Of a stretch of DNA of 37,500 bases, positions 8,515 to 18,530 are shown piece by piece (within the stretch, counting starts at the first letter, position 1; each line of letters begins with the position of its first letter). The stretch is from assembly GCA_009746045.1 (NCBI GenBank), contig RPFO01001539.1, positions 1-37,500 of the forward strand, written 5' to 3'. The notes under the pieces are model-generated. The model searched no databases and had not been told where the DNA came from. It saw only the letters and a list, made by a program, of their open reading frames with translations. The DNA comes from Mesostigma viride (lineage: Eukaryota; Streptophyta; Mesostigmatophyceae; Mesostigmatales; Mesostigmataceae). The position numbers and the translations under genes are program-made.

Positions 8515-9770
8515 TCTCCATCACTTGCACTTTGTGCGCACCGAGCCACCCATGCAGTCGCCCACCCATGCAGCCACCTGGCCACCCACCCACACAACTA
8601 CTCACACACTCACGTGCCCGTACACCTAAACACCCACCCGTCCACCCACCCAGTGACCCACCCACCCAGCCAGCTGCGCCCGTGCTAACCCACCTTTTAT
8701 AACCACGCGTGCACCTAGGCACCCAACCACCTACCAACCCACTTGGACATCCACCCACCCACCAAGGCACCTGCGCAACCCACGTACCAATCAGGTAATG
8801 AGGAGGCATTCACCCATCCGATGCGCCAACCACCCAATCACCCAGCCACCTAAACACCCAGCCAGCTGGCCCCATATGCACCCATGCGGCCGCCCACCCT
8901 TGACCCACCCACGCACCTACAAGTACCCACTCAACCACTCACTCCCCCCCACCCTTATACCCACTGACCCACCCACACATGCATTTTCTCAGCCAGCCAG
9001 CCACCTACCTCACCCCCAACGTGCACAGCCCTTCACCTGCGATAGGTGAGACGGTCCCAACCATAAACCCATCCACGCATCCATATCTGTGCGCGCACCT
9101 GTCCATCTACCCGTCCCTTCGCCTACCCACCCATACAGTCATCTACACATCCACCAGCCACCAACCACCAATGGCCTACCCACCAACCCACCCACCCACA
9201 CGCATCCCTAACCAACCAACCACCAACCCACCACCCTCAATACCGTGCCATTGTTTCACTCACGAATCCAACAACCCACCCACTTCGCAGTCCCCAAAGC
9301 CTATCAATCACCCAGCCACCTGGACATCTACCTATGACCGACCACCCTTGTACTCATCCACCCACCATGACCAGCCAGCCAGCCAGCCACCCTCTCCAGC
9401 TGCCTGTGCTCCCAGCTACTCGGCCAGCCATTTACCAAGGCATCCACCTTTCAGCCAGCCACCTGCCATTGAACCCACCTACGCCTAGGCATCCCTTGAA
9501 GCATCTATAGCCTAAGCCTCCCACACAAGACTTCCTGGGCAACCAACCAACCAACCAGTCACCCAGCAACACAACCACCTAACCACCTAAACACTCGACA
9601 ACCCAATTACCGAACCACCTAACTACCCAACACCCAAACCAGCCAGGCATGAGCCCGCCCTTTTGCCCTCGCATGCCCGCACCATCGCAACCCCCATAAA
9701 CGCCCCGCTCACCTAGCCAGCCACACGCCCAGCCAGCCACCTGCTCAACTCACGCATGAAGGCAATATCA
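8515..9770. repeat. CCACCCA-rich simple/low-complexity tract
   Basis: About 1.2 kb of degenerate (CCA)(CCCA) repeats on the plus strand, with CCAGCCAG variants. Open frames across it encode only His/Pro/Thr/Ser-rich translations of the repeat and are not accepted as genes. Confidence 0.85.
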
Positions 9771-11190
9771 GCCATGCATGGCCTCACCTTGCATCACTTG
9801 CATTGCCTGGCTAATTTGCATGAGGCAGCTTCCATCTCGTGGTAAGCAATTGCAAAGGCATTTCTTCATAGTAATGAATGAGAAACAACGTCGCAAACGC
9901 TCTCCTTGCCCTCTTTGAAGCAGTATATAAATCAGAAAGACAAGGGAAAATATCTGGACAAGGTGGCAATAACCACTGCATAATGCCCTTGAGAAAGTCT
10001 TATTAATCCAGCTCTCTACCCTTTGAGAAGCTGCCTTGCCCCTTAGCAACGATTCTGGGACCTCTAGCTCGCTCACCTCGCTTAATCTGCGCTTCTTCAT
10101 GGCTGCCGGGAGATGCGAAGCGTGAGCCCAGCGGGTCGTGGCGAGGTCGTCTGCCCAACCCATCACATCTCGAAACCGCATTGACGGCTAATAAAAAATG
10201 ATGAACCCCTTTGCCTTTTGTATCTAGCGTCAAAGGAACAATAAACTCGCTTGGAAAACACTGTCGCAAAGAGCTTTCTACAGGCATTATAAGCAATTTT
10301 CGCAGCTTTTACCGCACTTACTGCACATCCGGAAGACCATTAGCGACCTTTGCGCGGAATCTTGGGCACGCCATATGTCCTGCTGGCTTATTGCCGCAGG
10401 CTGGGCAGTACAGGAAGGTCGGGCATAGCCTAAAGAGCTAATTATCTGACGACAAAGACATGTATTGTACGAAGCAAGAAACAGACGGATTTCGCGCCCC
10501 ATATTTATTCAGGCGAATGCCGGAGAAAAAAAAGCGAAACTCAGAAAACGAAAACACTAACGTTTTCGGGGATATTGTAACGCATAATCTGAGCTATCGA
10601 GCCGGGATTTTAATCTCCTCTCGTAACCAGGACTTTTAGACACGTACCACCGAGAAATCTGGTTTTCGCGAAAAAAAATGGTGCGCTGCAAAAAAACAAT
10701 TTGTCCCGTTCAATTCCCTCGTCGCAATCACAGCTCATATCATTCCAAAACTATTCCATGGATTAACCGTGATGTAAGCTTCGTTTTGACACCTCGAGCG
10801 GCTGCAGTGACGCAAGTTTCAAAACGCTAGCTGATACTCGTCCGCCATGGGTGTTTTCGTCGTTTTCGTCTCTGGGGTCGCGGGAAAAATCGAGATGACG
10901 ACCTCCGAGTCTCGGTCACTGTAATGCCCAGCTCGTAACCGGCAGTGACCGTCGCGTGTCCGCCCCTGTAACCCCCGGTCTGTCAGTCAGTAACCCCCGG
11001 TCGCGTTTCCGTTTCTATACGTCGGTTGACCGTTTTTTACCGTTTTGCCCCCCGTTTTCTTCCGAGGCATTTAAGTCCAGATCTGAAGTAGGGTGGATCT
11101 CGCAGTGCCAGGTGCGTCGATTGAAAAAACGGCCGAAATCGGACGAACAAAGTTAACATAGGTTGATGGAACCGGTATTTTCCGGGGGGG
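9771..11190. other. Right part of the insert, unrecognised
   Basis: Minus-strand frames at 9768-10181 and 10003-10296 overlap but show no motif. TAACCCCCGGTC occurs twice (about 10969 and 10991). TTTTCGCGAAAA-type CpG palindromes occur near 10662. A short minus-strand frame starting MPRKKTGGKTVKNG (about 11070 downwards) is basic but only 27 residues. No supported gene. Confidence 0.25.
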
Positions 11191-11235
11191 CTCAAACACA
11201 GCCATTTTCGATGAGTGTGGTGGGGTATTGCTATG

Positions 11236-12994
11236 CGGCCGCCCTGGCCGGCCCCGCTGGCCCCCCTGCCCCGCCTAGGTCAGCGGCGGACTACCTAGTC
11301 CCCCCGCTGGTCGGCCCACTTGGCGACCCGTCTGACATGCCTCCTTTCACCTCTCGCGAGGTCACGGAGGCGGTCCAGCGCCTGCGTTATGACGCAGCCA
11401 CCGGCTCTGACGAGATTCCGGCCGCAGTTGTAAAACTTGCAGCCGAATTCGAGGACACAGGTGTTATGCTGCTCTTCCGGGACATCTGCAACCGCCTTCT
11501 GCTGTCGTCGCAACCACCTCCAGCGGCCTGGCAACACAGTTTTCGCACGATGCTGTACAAGAACAAGGGGTCGCCTGCCGACCCCGGCAACTACAGAGGG
11601 GTGTGCATTCAAAGTGCCCCCCTCAAGCTTCTTATGCGGCTCATCCTGAACCGCCTGCGCACGGCCCTGGACGGTCACCTCAGCGAGACTCAGCACGGCT
11701 TCCGTTCAGGTCGCAACACAGTACAGGCGCTCTTCGCTACTCGCCGACTGGTGGAGGAACTGCAACGCCTTCAGCCTGGTGAGTCCCCTTTGCACCTTGT
11801 GCTGGTGTCCAGACTTCATCAAAGCCTTCGATTCGGTTTTCTGGCCTGCGCTTTGGGACATCCTCGAGTTGTTCCGGATCCCCCGCCCCCTGATTGCTGT
11901 CATCCGCAACCAGGCTGTATGAAGGGTCCACCACTTCGGTGCGCACTTCTTACGGGACCACGCCCCCATGCCCTTTACAGAAGGGTGTGTGGCAGGGCTG
12001 CGTGCTGTCGCCCTACCTGTTCATTATTGTTGTCGAATACGTAATGATTCAGGCGCGCAAGCGATTTGCCCGCATCGTGGGCAGGGAACCAGGAGTGCAG
12101 GTTGCTAACAAATTCTGGCATGGCGGTGCGGACACGGAGATTCGGCTAGCAGACATCATTTACGCAGACGACACCACCCTCTTCGAGGACACTGAGCACG
12201 TGCAGACATGGCTTGACTTCCTGGCTCTCGAGGCCCGTGCAGTGGGGCTTGAGGTCAGCAAGAAGACAGAGGCCCTGGCGGTTGGGCTCACCTACTCAGC
12301 GCCGCCCCTCTATCTCCTAGACGGCTCTCGAGTCCTGTATCGGGACCGCGTTAAGCTGCTGGGCAGCCTGCTCCCCAGCTGCGAGGTTGATGTGGACCAT
12401 CGCATCTCCCTCGCCTGGCACGCTTTACGTCAGTACCGGGCCCTGTGGCGCAAGCCCCTGGGCAAGATCGAGAAACAGGACCTGTTCAAGGTCCTCGTCC
12501 TTCCTGTTCTCACGTATGGCGCCGAGACGTGGACCCTCACCGCCGACCTGGCCCGCAAGCTGGACGGCGCGGTCACCAGCATGCTGCGTTCCATTTTCAG
12601 AGTAGGATATGCTGCTCATGTCCGCAATGAGGACCTGTACCAGGGCATGCCCTATATCACCAGCACCATTAAGCAACGCCGCCTGCAGCCTGAGCTTGTA
12701 GGGCACCTAGCTCGCACCAACCAGGTAGACACCTCACGTGGCCCCCCCGCAGGACTGCGACCAGCCCAGCCTGGCCGGCACCTCCTGACGTGGGCTGGGC
12801 CCAGTGATGTTAGACGCCGCAAGGCCCGCACCTTCAAGGAACAGCTAGTAGAGGACATGGGGGGCCTCGGCCTCTCCGTGATTTGGAAGAAGATGATGGA
12901 CAAGGCCAAGTGGGCCCAGGTCATAGAGGACAACGAGCCCCCCCCAGTGGGGAAACGCCCGCGTGTGCAATCCCGCGGGAGGCACGCCAGATAG
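11236..12994 (+). pseudogene. LINE ORF2 reverse transcriptase to C terminus, frameshifted
   Basis: RT landmarks in order are AATGSDEIPAAVVK, NYRGVCIQSAPLKLL, LSETQHGFRSGRNT, DFIKAFDSVFWPALWD (motif A with catalytic D), GVWQGCVLSPYLF (motif B) and IIYADDTTLF (catalytic DD). Then come GLEVSKKTEAL, LPVLTYGAETWTL, MLRSIFRVGYAAH, GHLARTNQ and a C-terminal VIWKKMMDK. Motif A lies in another frame between about 11800 and 11890, so at least two frameshifts (before motif A and before motif B) separate an N-terminal frame (11163-12044) from the C-terminal frame (11894-12994). All catalytic residues are visible, so the copy is disabled by indels and by the insert, not by erosion of motifs. Confidence 0.85.
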
Positions 12995-13180
12995 CTCCCC
13001 CTAGGGCAACGTGCGGCTGCCTAGATAGATGTTGTAGTTAGAATGCTGTTAGATAGATGTAGTATGTAGCCCATGTAGATAGATTAGGCCGGTAGGAATG
13101 TTTGCACCCATCCATCCATCCATCGGGGTTAATGCTCCGTGACTCCCCAACGGGAGCACGAGTCTAATTAATTAATTAAT
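11236..13180 (+). mobile_element. LINE copy B, 3' half (RT, C terminus, 3' UTR, ATTA tail)
   Basis: Continues the LINE interrupted at 5857. The RT region is followed by the same C-terminal region and 3' UTR as copy A: TAGATAGATG repeats, CATCCATCCATCCATCGGGG, a CTCCC-CAAC-GGGAG stem-loop, CACGAGTC and then (TAAT)n at 13165-13180. The tail abuts the tail end of an opposite-strand LINE fragment. Confidence 0.85.
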
Positions 13181-13393
13181 GGGATGGAATGGATGGTGTA
13201 AGCGATCTAGGTCCTAGTTACAGGGTTGTGGGCACCACGGCCGGCCCGATCGAATCGCTATGAATGCCATACACGGTCACACGCGGAGCCCCCACAGACT
13301 TGGGGGTGGTCTCCTTCATCACCACTTGCCATCTATCCTTGCGTACCATCTGCCTCCATATTACAGACAAACCAGGAGGCTGCCCGGGTGTGA
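13181..13393 (-). mobile_element. Fragment of D-type LINE 3' end
   Basis: Minus-strand coding GQPPGLSVIWRQMVRKDRWQ and VMKETTPKSVGAPRV matches the LINE at 33453-33998 closely, as does the downstream TAACTAGGACCTAGAT block. It runs from the (ATTA) tract at 13165-13180 to about 13393, so it is a severely 5'-truncated copy lying tail-to-tail with LINE B. Confidence 0.8.
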
Positions 13394-13459
13394 GAAGGGG
13401 CATATGGCTTGTACATTCTGGGCTACTTGATCCTGCAAGGGTAGAGATGAAAACTGCAG
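13394..13459. repeat. Diverged fragment of the foldback arm
   Basis: GAGAAGGGGCATATGGC...ACATTCTGGGCTACTTGATCCTGCAAGGG parallels the right arm of the foldback (about 2858-2912) and, like it, borders an AATT/ATTA tract. Confidence 0.6.
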
Positions 13460-13723
13460 TAATTAATTAATTAATTATTTAATTAGACTCGTGCTCCCGT
13501 TGGGGAGTCACGGAGCATTAACCCCGATGGATGGATGGATGGGTGCAAACAGTCCTACCGGTCTAATCTATCTACATCAGCTACGTACGACATCTATCTA
13601 ACAGCATTCTAACTACAACATCTATCTAGACAGCCTCACGCTGCCCTAGGGGAGCTGTCTGGCGTGCCTCCCGCGGGTTTGCACACGCGGGTGCTTCCCC
13701 ACTGGGGGGGGCTCGTTGTCCTC
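13460..13723 (-). mobile_element. LINE copy C: very short 3' end with (ATTA)n tail
   Basis: The tail at about 13460-13485 is followed by the same stem-loop, 3' UTR and last codons (EDNEPPPVGK) as copies A and B. The similarity ends near 13723 at CCTCTAGG, which is the 5' truncation. The order on the minus strand is the last roughly 20 codons, stop, 3' UTR, tail. Confidence 0.85.
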
Positions 13724-14382
13724 TAGGGCGTCCCCAACATCTACTGCTCCAATTTTGGTACTTTTGAAATTCCATGCCTGGAGCGCAAAGTTTGCAATAT
13801 ATGTGCCGTTTGTAGCTCTAGCTCTATAATAACCTGACCAACCCCGCATTCCTCAAAGTGAGCACTTGTTGCCTATTCTCAAATGTTATGCGAATCACAT
13901 GATTAGGATCTGCTTCACGATTGCTATTGCTCGAGATTCAATTAAGAATGATTGAGATCAATAAATGATGAACCAAATAAACCAAATTAGGCCACTTGAC
14001 AAGTTCATGATCCATTTAAATTGTACAATTAAGCGATTAATTAATTCATAAATCATACATTACATGGGATACCCCCGTCGACGAGCTAGTGGTACGTACA
14101 ATGAAACATTTGAGTTTGTAACATGTCTCCATGGATATATACATGTATGCTGGACCTCGCGCATCTCAGCCCTCTAAGAAATGTTATTTGAACTCAGGTC
14201 TAGATCTAAATATATACATGATCTGGATAATATTATACACTTCCTTAAAAGAGCATGAATCGAGCTTTACAATTCAGGACAAGGAACTCGTTTGCAAATC
14301 ACGGCTGAAAGGCAAGTGCTCACAACGAAGCACGTGCTCTCAAGGCTGTCCACCTCGTCCAACCAAGCCCGGGCGAGCTGGC
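13724..14382. other. AT-rich spacer, downstream flank of the transposase gene
   Basis: No coding signal. Contains an AATTAAGCGATTAATTAATTC stretch near 14029, resembling a short tail tract, and AT-rich sequence that could hold the poly(A) site of the minus-strand gene ending at 14383. No terminal inverted repeat partner was found here. Confidence 0.3.
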
Positions 14383-17300
14383 CTACTGAACAGGTCTCTT
14401 CTTGGCCAAGTTCGTGAGCCGTTTCTCGACGTCTGTCGGAATGGTCAAGATGGCCTGGCGATTGTTAGCTGGGTTGACAACAATGGTGTGTTCGAACCCC
14501 GCGTCCATGCACAGGTAGCAATTGACCAAGTTTGGCTGTTCAGGTTGGGCATCGGCGTCCATTTTGAACATCGTCGCCATACCCGGAAATCTGTCCCAGT
14601 AGCGCACCCCCACCACCCATTGTCCCTTACGGAACAACTCCCTATCGACCTTGCCGTTTCTGTCGGCCACTCGCCTCACGAAAGTAGCGGCCACCTGATA
14701 AGGCTCCTGCAAGACTTCCGCTAGCCAATATGGATGATCTGGATCGTGGGACCATCACCAGAGTAGGACTCGACGGCAAAAATGTCTCGCAGCTTCAGTC
14801 TCCTTCCCATCATCGTCCTCTCTGCCTGTAGTCTGTTCAGTCGCGTCCCTGCGTGCCCCCCTTGTCCGTTTGGGTTCCTTTGCACTGGCTCCCCCAGTTT
14901 GTGGAGCTTCATCCGAGCACCTCCCACATTCCAGCCGTCCATGTCGGTCCACTCCTTTCGACAATCCCACCACCTTTCCTCGGCGCACGCACCGCCACAA
15001 TAGCAGGAATACTGGCGCAGCATTAAGCGCGTCACATTCGACTTGTCCATGCGCCACCAGTGCGCCTTCTTCACTCCTTTGATTTCGCCGCGCCCTGGGC
15101 TGTAAGGAAGCACCTGCGCGTCGAAGACAAGATTTGCACAAGGGAAAGTTGAAGTTACGAGACCATCGAGCTAGTTGTGTTTTATTAAGCACTCCTGATC
15201 GCCAGGACTCCAAGAACGCCCTAGAAACGACGGCCGGCGTAACTATTCCCTGAACGAGGACTGTACACTTAATTACCTCGGGGAACTCGAAGAAGTTACG
15301 CCTGGTCGTTGTGGTCCCGCCCACCGCCCCCGACGCCAGATTCTCCACCAACTGGGCGGCCGTCTGTTTGTCCTGGTTCTCTTCCCTGATGTGCCACCTC
15401 CTCAACATGCACTTCACAGTCCCACCAGCTCCATCCACCTCCCCCTTTCCGTGCTGCTCCCCAAAGTAATTCCACTCAAATGACTCCAGGTGCGGATCCT
15501 CCGTCAGCAGCCGGGCCATTTCCGCGATCACATTCCTTGACTTGAACTGCATGGAGCAATTGTCCGACCACCCAATGAAGCGCTTCACCTCTACCCCTTC
15601 TGACCGTAGTGTCGCCAGGATTTTGAGGATAGCAAAACGGAGGGCCCGCCCGTCCCTTTTCATTCCGCCCTGTCCGATGAAGTGAAACTCCCTTCTCACG
15701 ACCTTTCCCGACGCTGGATCCAAGTAGCGCACGATCCAGGGCATAAGGACGAATGTGACTGGATGCCAATACTGTGCTTGGAGATTGTGATAGGTGTAAG
15801 ACTGGTAGTTCTCGGCGTAATCTGTGTGGCATACAAGGTCCCCCACCCGCATCCTTGAGAGACATTCCTTGGAGGCGTCCGCTTGCCACCACGCGTTGAA
15901 GCAATGCTGGATGAAGTCCGGCCACTTGTCCACAATCGCCTCCTTTAGCTCCGTTGGTGTGGACTTGACGTCGACTTGCGTCAATCGCTGCCCACCAGCC
16001 TTTGCGATCTCGTCACAGTCGTCCTGCATATGCGCAATGTGCACATACAGAAAAGACATCAACTTCGACCCACCAATGACCTGTAGGAAGAAAAAAGACA
16101 GGACCTCAGGAAAAATTGAAAAAGAAACGCCTTGGGGCGCAACCACTCCACTAAAAATTACCTCTGGCCCAAGAACCTCAGGAAACATTGCTTAAGAAAC
16201 GCCTTGGGGCGCAACCACTCCACTAAAAATTACCTCTGGCCCAAGAACCTCAGGAAACATTGCAAAAGAAACGCCTTGGGGCGCAACCACTCCACTAAAA
16301 ATTACCTCTGGCCCAAGAACCGCACCCGGCGGCACATCCTGCATCTCGTATCTGGTCCATGAAATCAGGTGGTTGGAAGCCTCCTCCCGTTCGCATAACA
16401 TGAAGTTCCGAATTCCACACTTGGGAGCCCGGCAAGTGCCCAACACACAAGCCTTACGCCGGATCGAGCAAACCCCCAACTCCTCGCCCAGGTCATGATC
16501 GGGCACCCCTTCCTCGTCGTCCAGCACCCTCCCATGCATGGGCAGATCCTCAAGTTCGCCCTGAAAAGGCTGAACCTGCGGCCGCGACGACCCCACAGAC
16601 GACCTCGAACCTCCCCCCTCCCTCATCCCCTCCACCTCACAAGTAAACTTGTTCACCCACTCTGTCGTGTGAGTGGCTTTGAAAATGGAACATGTGGGCA
16701 CGGAGGACCCCACGTCGAGCTGGCTACCATGATCGCACGCGTGGCATTCAGGTCCGCACTCGCATCTGGCATGAAAAGTTGCACGAAATTTGGCCAACCC
16801 CCCAACCATGGACTGCATGGTAGTGTGGTGCTGGCATGCGCACAAGTTCCGCATTTTCCACCGCCCCTTGACGCATGCGGGCATATGCTTGCAAAAAGAA
16901 GTGTATCCCACATGAACTGTGCTCTTCTGATTCGTGCGAGGCATTGACATCCCCTCCTCCGTCTCCATAATCACCTGATTTCCCCCCCTCACGCCCTCCT
17001 CTCCCTCCACCCCCCCCCCTCCCTAGTGTCCATCCGCCGCGGTGGCTTCAACTCCGGATGGCGGGAAATGAACACTTCGTAAATCTTCGACTTGGAGACA
17101 GTATAGTAGCGCGCACCCTCCGAAAACGCTAGTGTATGTTTGTAATCCTTTCTTGTCCATTCACAATGAACATCCTTCATGTTCGGAGACGCCCGCGTCA
17201 AGTTATCATCCCTCCAGCACGCTTGTATCAGGGCAATGACTTCCGTCGGAAGCTCGTCTTTCCTCCTCCTCCTCTCTGGCGCACTCATCAAAAGGTCGTC

Positions 17301-17804
17301 CTCCCCTTCTTCCATTCCATCCCTGTGACCCCGAACAGTTGCGACAAAGCGCCTGTCAATCCCGAACGCGCGCTCCACAATCCTGTCCGGGACGCCCTCC
17401 ATTGCCTTCGTAACAAGTCCACACAAGGCCCACCTAAGCCCACGATCCTTCTCAGATGTTCCCAAGTCGCCAAAAGCCTTCTTGATGGTATCCCGAAGAG
17501 ATTCCGCCCAACTTTCAGGAAGCCCGTCGTCACAGTTCTTCCTCTTCTTAATGCCGTTGCTCTCGGCCACCATGGCATTTAGTCTTGAAGCTGCGCAAGA
17601 CAGAACCTCCGCGCTCATCTCTGGCGTCCTGTGGTTGTTTGCTTTCACGCGTTCCGCCATGATAGGAAAGATGTCATTGGCAATTTTGTACCCCTTGTTC
17701 TCGATGTACTTGTCGCTCCGGGGACCGCGAAGTGCAGGCTCCCGGTCGTCCTTGGACAAGGGACGCGAACCGTCGGAAACGGCCCCCCGCCCCGATTGCG
17801 CCAT
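14383..17804 (-). CDS. Intron-containing transposase-like gene (DYxENY / HGKGxxDGxGG family)
   Basis: Several minus-strand blocks form one protein. The N-terminal block (from ATG at 17804; MAQSGRGAV) contains LIQACWRDDNLTRASPNMKD and TVSKSKIYEVFISRHPELKP. The next has a Cys/His-rich part (FCKHMPACVKGRWKMRNLCA, HARCECGPECHACDHG). The core follows, with TDYAENYQSYTYHN, FIGWSDNCSMQFKSRN and YFGEQHGKGEVDGAGGTVK, then IKGVKKAHWWRM and CYCGGACAEERWWDC. The end is WLAEVLQEPYQVAAT to a TAG at 14383. From memory, this block order matches a family of animal and protist proteins usually regarded as transposases. The three Asp blocks are candidate DDE/D residues (inference). Visible introns are about 16311-16082 (donor CAGAG|GTAATT, acceptor TTCCTACAG) and 15279-15114 (donor GAG|GTAATTAAG, acceptor GACGCGCAG). 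Changes of frame near 17010 (poly-G run) and 14735 may be lesions or sequence errors, so the copy may be a pseudogene. Confidence 0.65.
16104..16320 (-). repeat. Three 72-bp tandem repeats spanning an intron donor site
   Basis: Units start with CCTCAGGAAA at about 16104, 16176 and 16248, each carrying GCCTTGGGGCGCAACCACTC and TACCTCTGGCCCAAGAAC. On the coding (minus) strand every unit contains CCAGAG|GTAATTTTTAG, so the donor of this intron is present three times. Because 72 is a multiple of 3, part of the array stays open as VLGPEVIFSGVVAPQGVS. The middle unit has a TAA after that block. Confidence 0.8.
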
Positions 17805-17941
17805 CAGACTTTGGTCAGACGGCAGCTGATTTTTTTCGCCTCTTAATCCCGCGGCACCGAAAGCCCTGAGGATGAGTAATGATAAATAATCACCATTAAA
17901 GACACGACGAAAACGATGGGCATCAAACAAGAACGACAAGC

Positions 17942-18530
17942 GTCATTAATAACGCCGGCCGGCGCAACTGGATACATGTAAACCATACAAAAGTGATTTT
18001 ATGAAACACATACAGTTTGTCATTAATAACGACGGCCGGCGTAACTCGGGCGCAATTAAAAACCATTAAGAAGCAACTCAGGATATGCAGGCAGAAATCC
18101 TTCAGGTGTAAAAAAGATGTACAAACACACTTTTGGTAATGGGGCCTGATTGCGCAACTGCAAGATACCATTGGAAACGCCGGCCGGCGCAACTGGATGC
18201 ATGTACATAAACCATACAAAAGTGATTTGCACAAAACCCCTACAATTTGTCATGAGTAACGACGGCCGGCGTAACTCGGTTGCATTTGAAAACCACAAAG
18301 AAGCAACTCAGGTAGTGAAGGCGGAAATCCCAGAGGTGATAAAATGTTCACCAACACAAAATGTTGATAAGCGTGCAAGCTTTTGCAAATGCGCGCAAGA
18401 TACCATTGGAAACGCCGGCCGGCGCAACTGGAACACCAAAACAAAAAACTTGATTTGCACGAAACCCATTCAGTTCGTCATGGATAACGACGGCCGGCGC
18501 AACTTCATGGCACTCACCACTTTCACCAAA
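17942..18530. repeat. Tandem repeat (about 230 bp) with GCCGGCCGGCG / GACGGCCGGCG motifs
   Basis: Two related motifs alternate: ACGCCGGCCGGCGCAACTGG at about 17952, 18177 and 18410, and ACGACGGCCGGCG(T/C)AACT at about 18031, 18260 and 18487. Linking sequence (ACCATACAAAAGTGATTT, CAGTTTGTCAT, GAAGCAACTCAGG) also repeats, giving about 2.5 units of roughly 230 bp just upstream of the transposase-like gene. A further motif copy is in that gene's intron at about 15229. Confidence 0.8.

Larger units (their letters stand above)
5858..11235. mobile_element. 5,378-bp insert with 45-bp perfect terminal inverted repeats, splitting LINE B
   Basis: The left end (5858-5902) starts CATAGCAATACCCCACC and ends GTGTTTGAG. 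The right end (11191-11235) is its exact reverse complement. LINE coding sequence stops at the left end and resumes at the right end in the same orientation. An ACCGGTTC octamer also recurs inverted just inside (5918-5925 and 11168-11175). I see no clean flush target duplication. GCCGCCC occurs a few bases outside both ends, but the flanks are low-complexity GC. No transposase motif was recognised inside, so it looks non-autonomous or heavily decayed. Confidence 0.7.

Noticed and set aside
8434-9488. Long His/Pro/Thr-rich ORFs
   Set aside because: Translations of the CCACCCA low-complexity tract, open because the repeat lacks stop codons in several frames.
16989-17010. Intron between the N-terminal and Cys-rich blocks of the transposase gene
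   Set aside because: GGC|GTGAGG and ATCAG|GTGATT are only about 20 bp apart, too short. A length change in the neighbouring poly-G run is a simpler explanation for the frame change.
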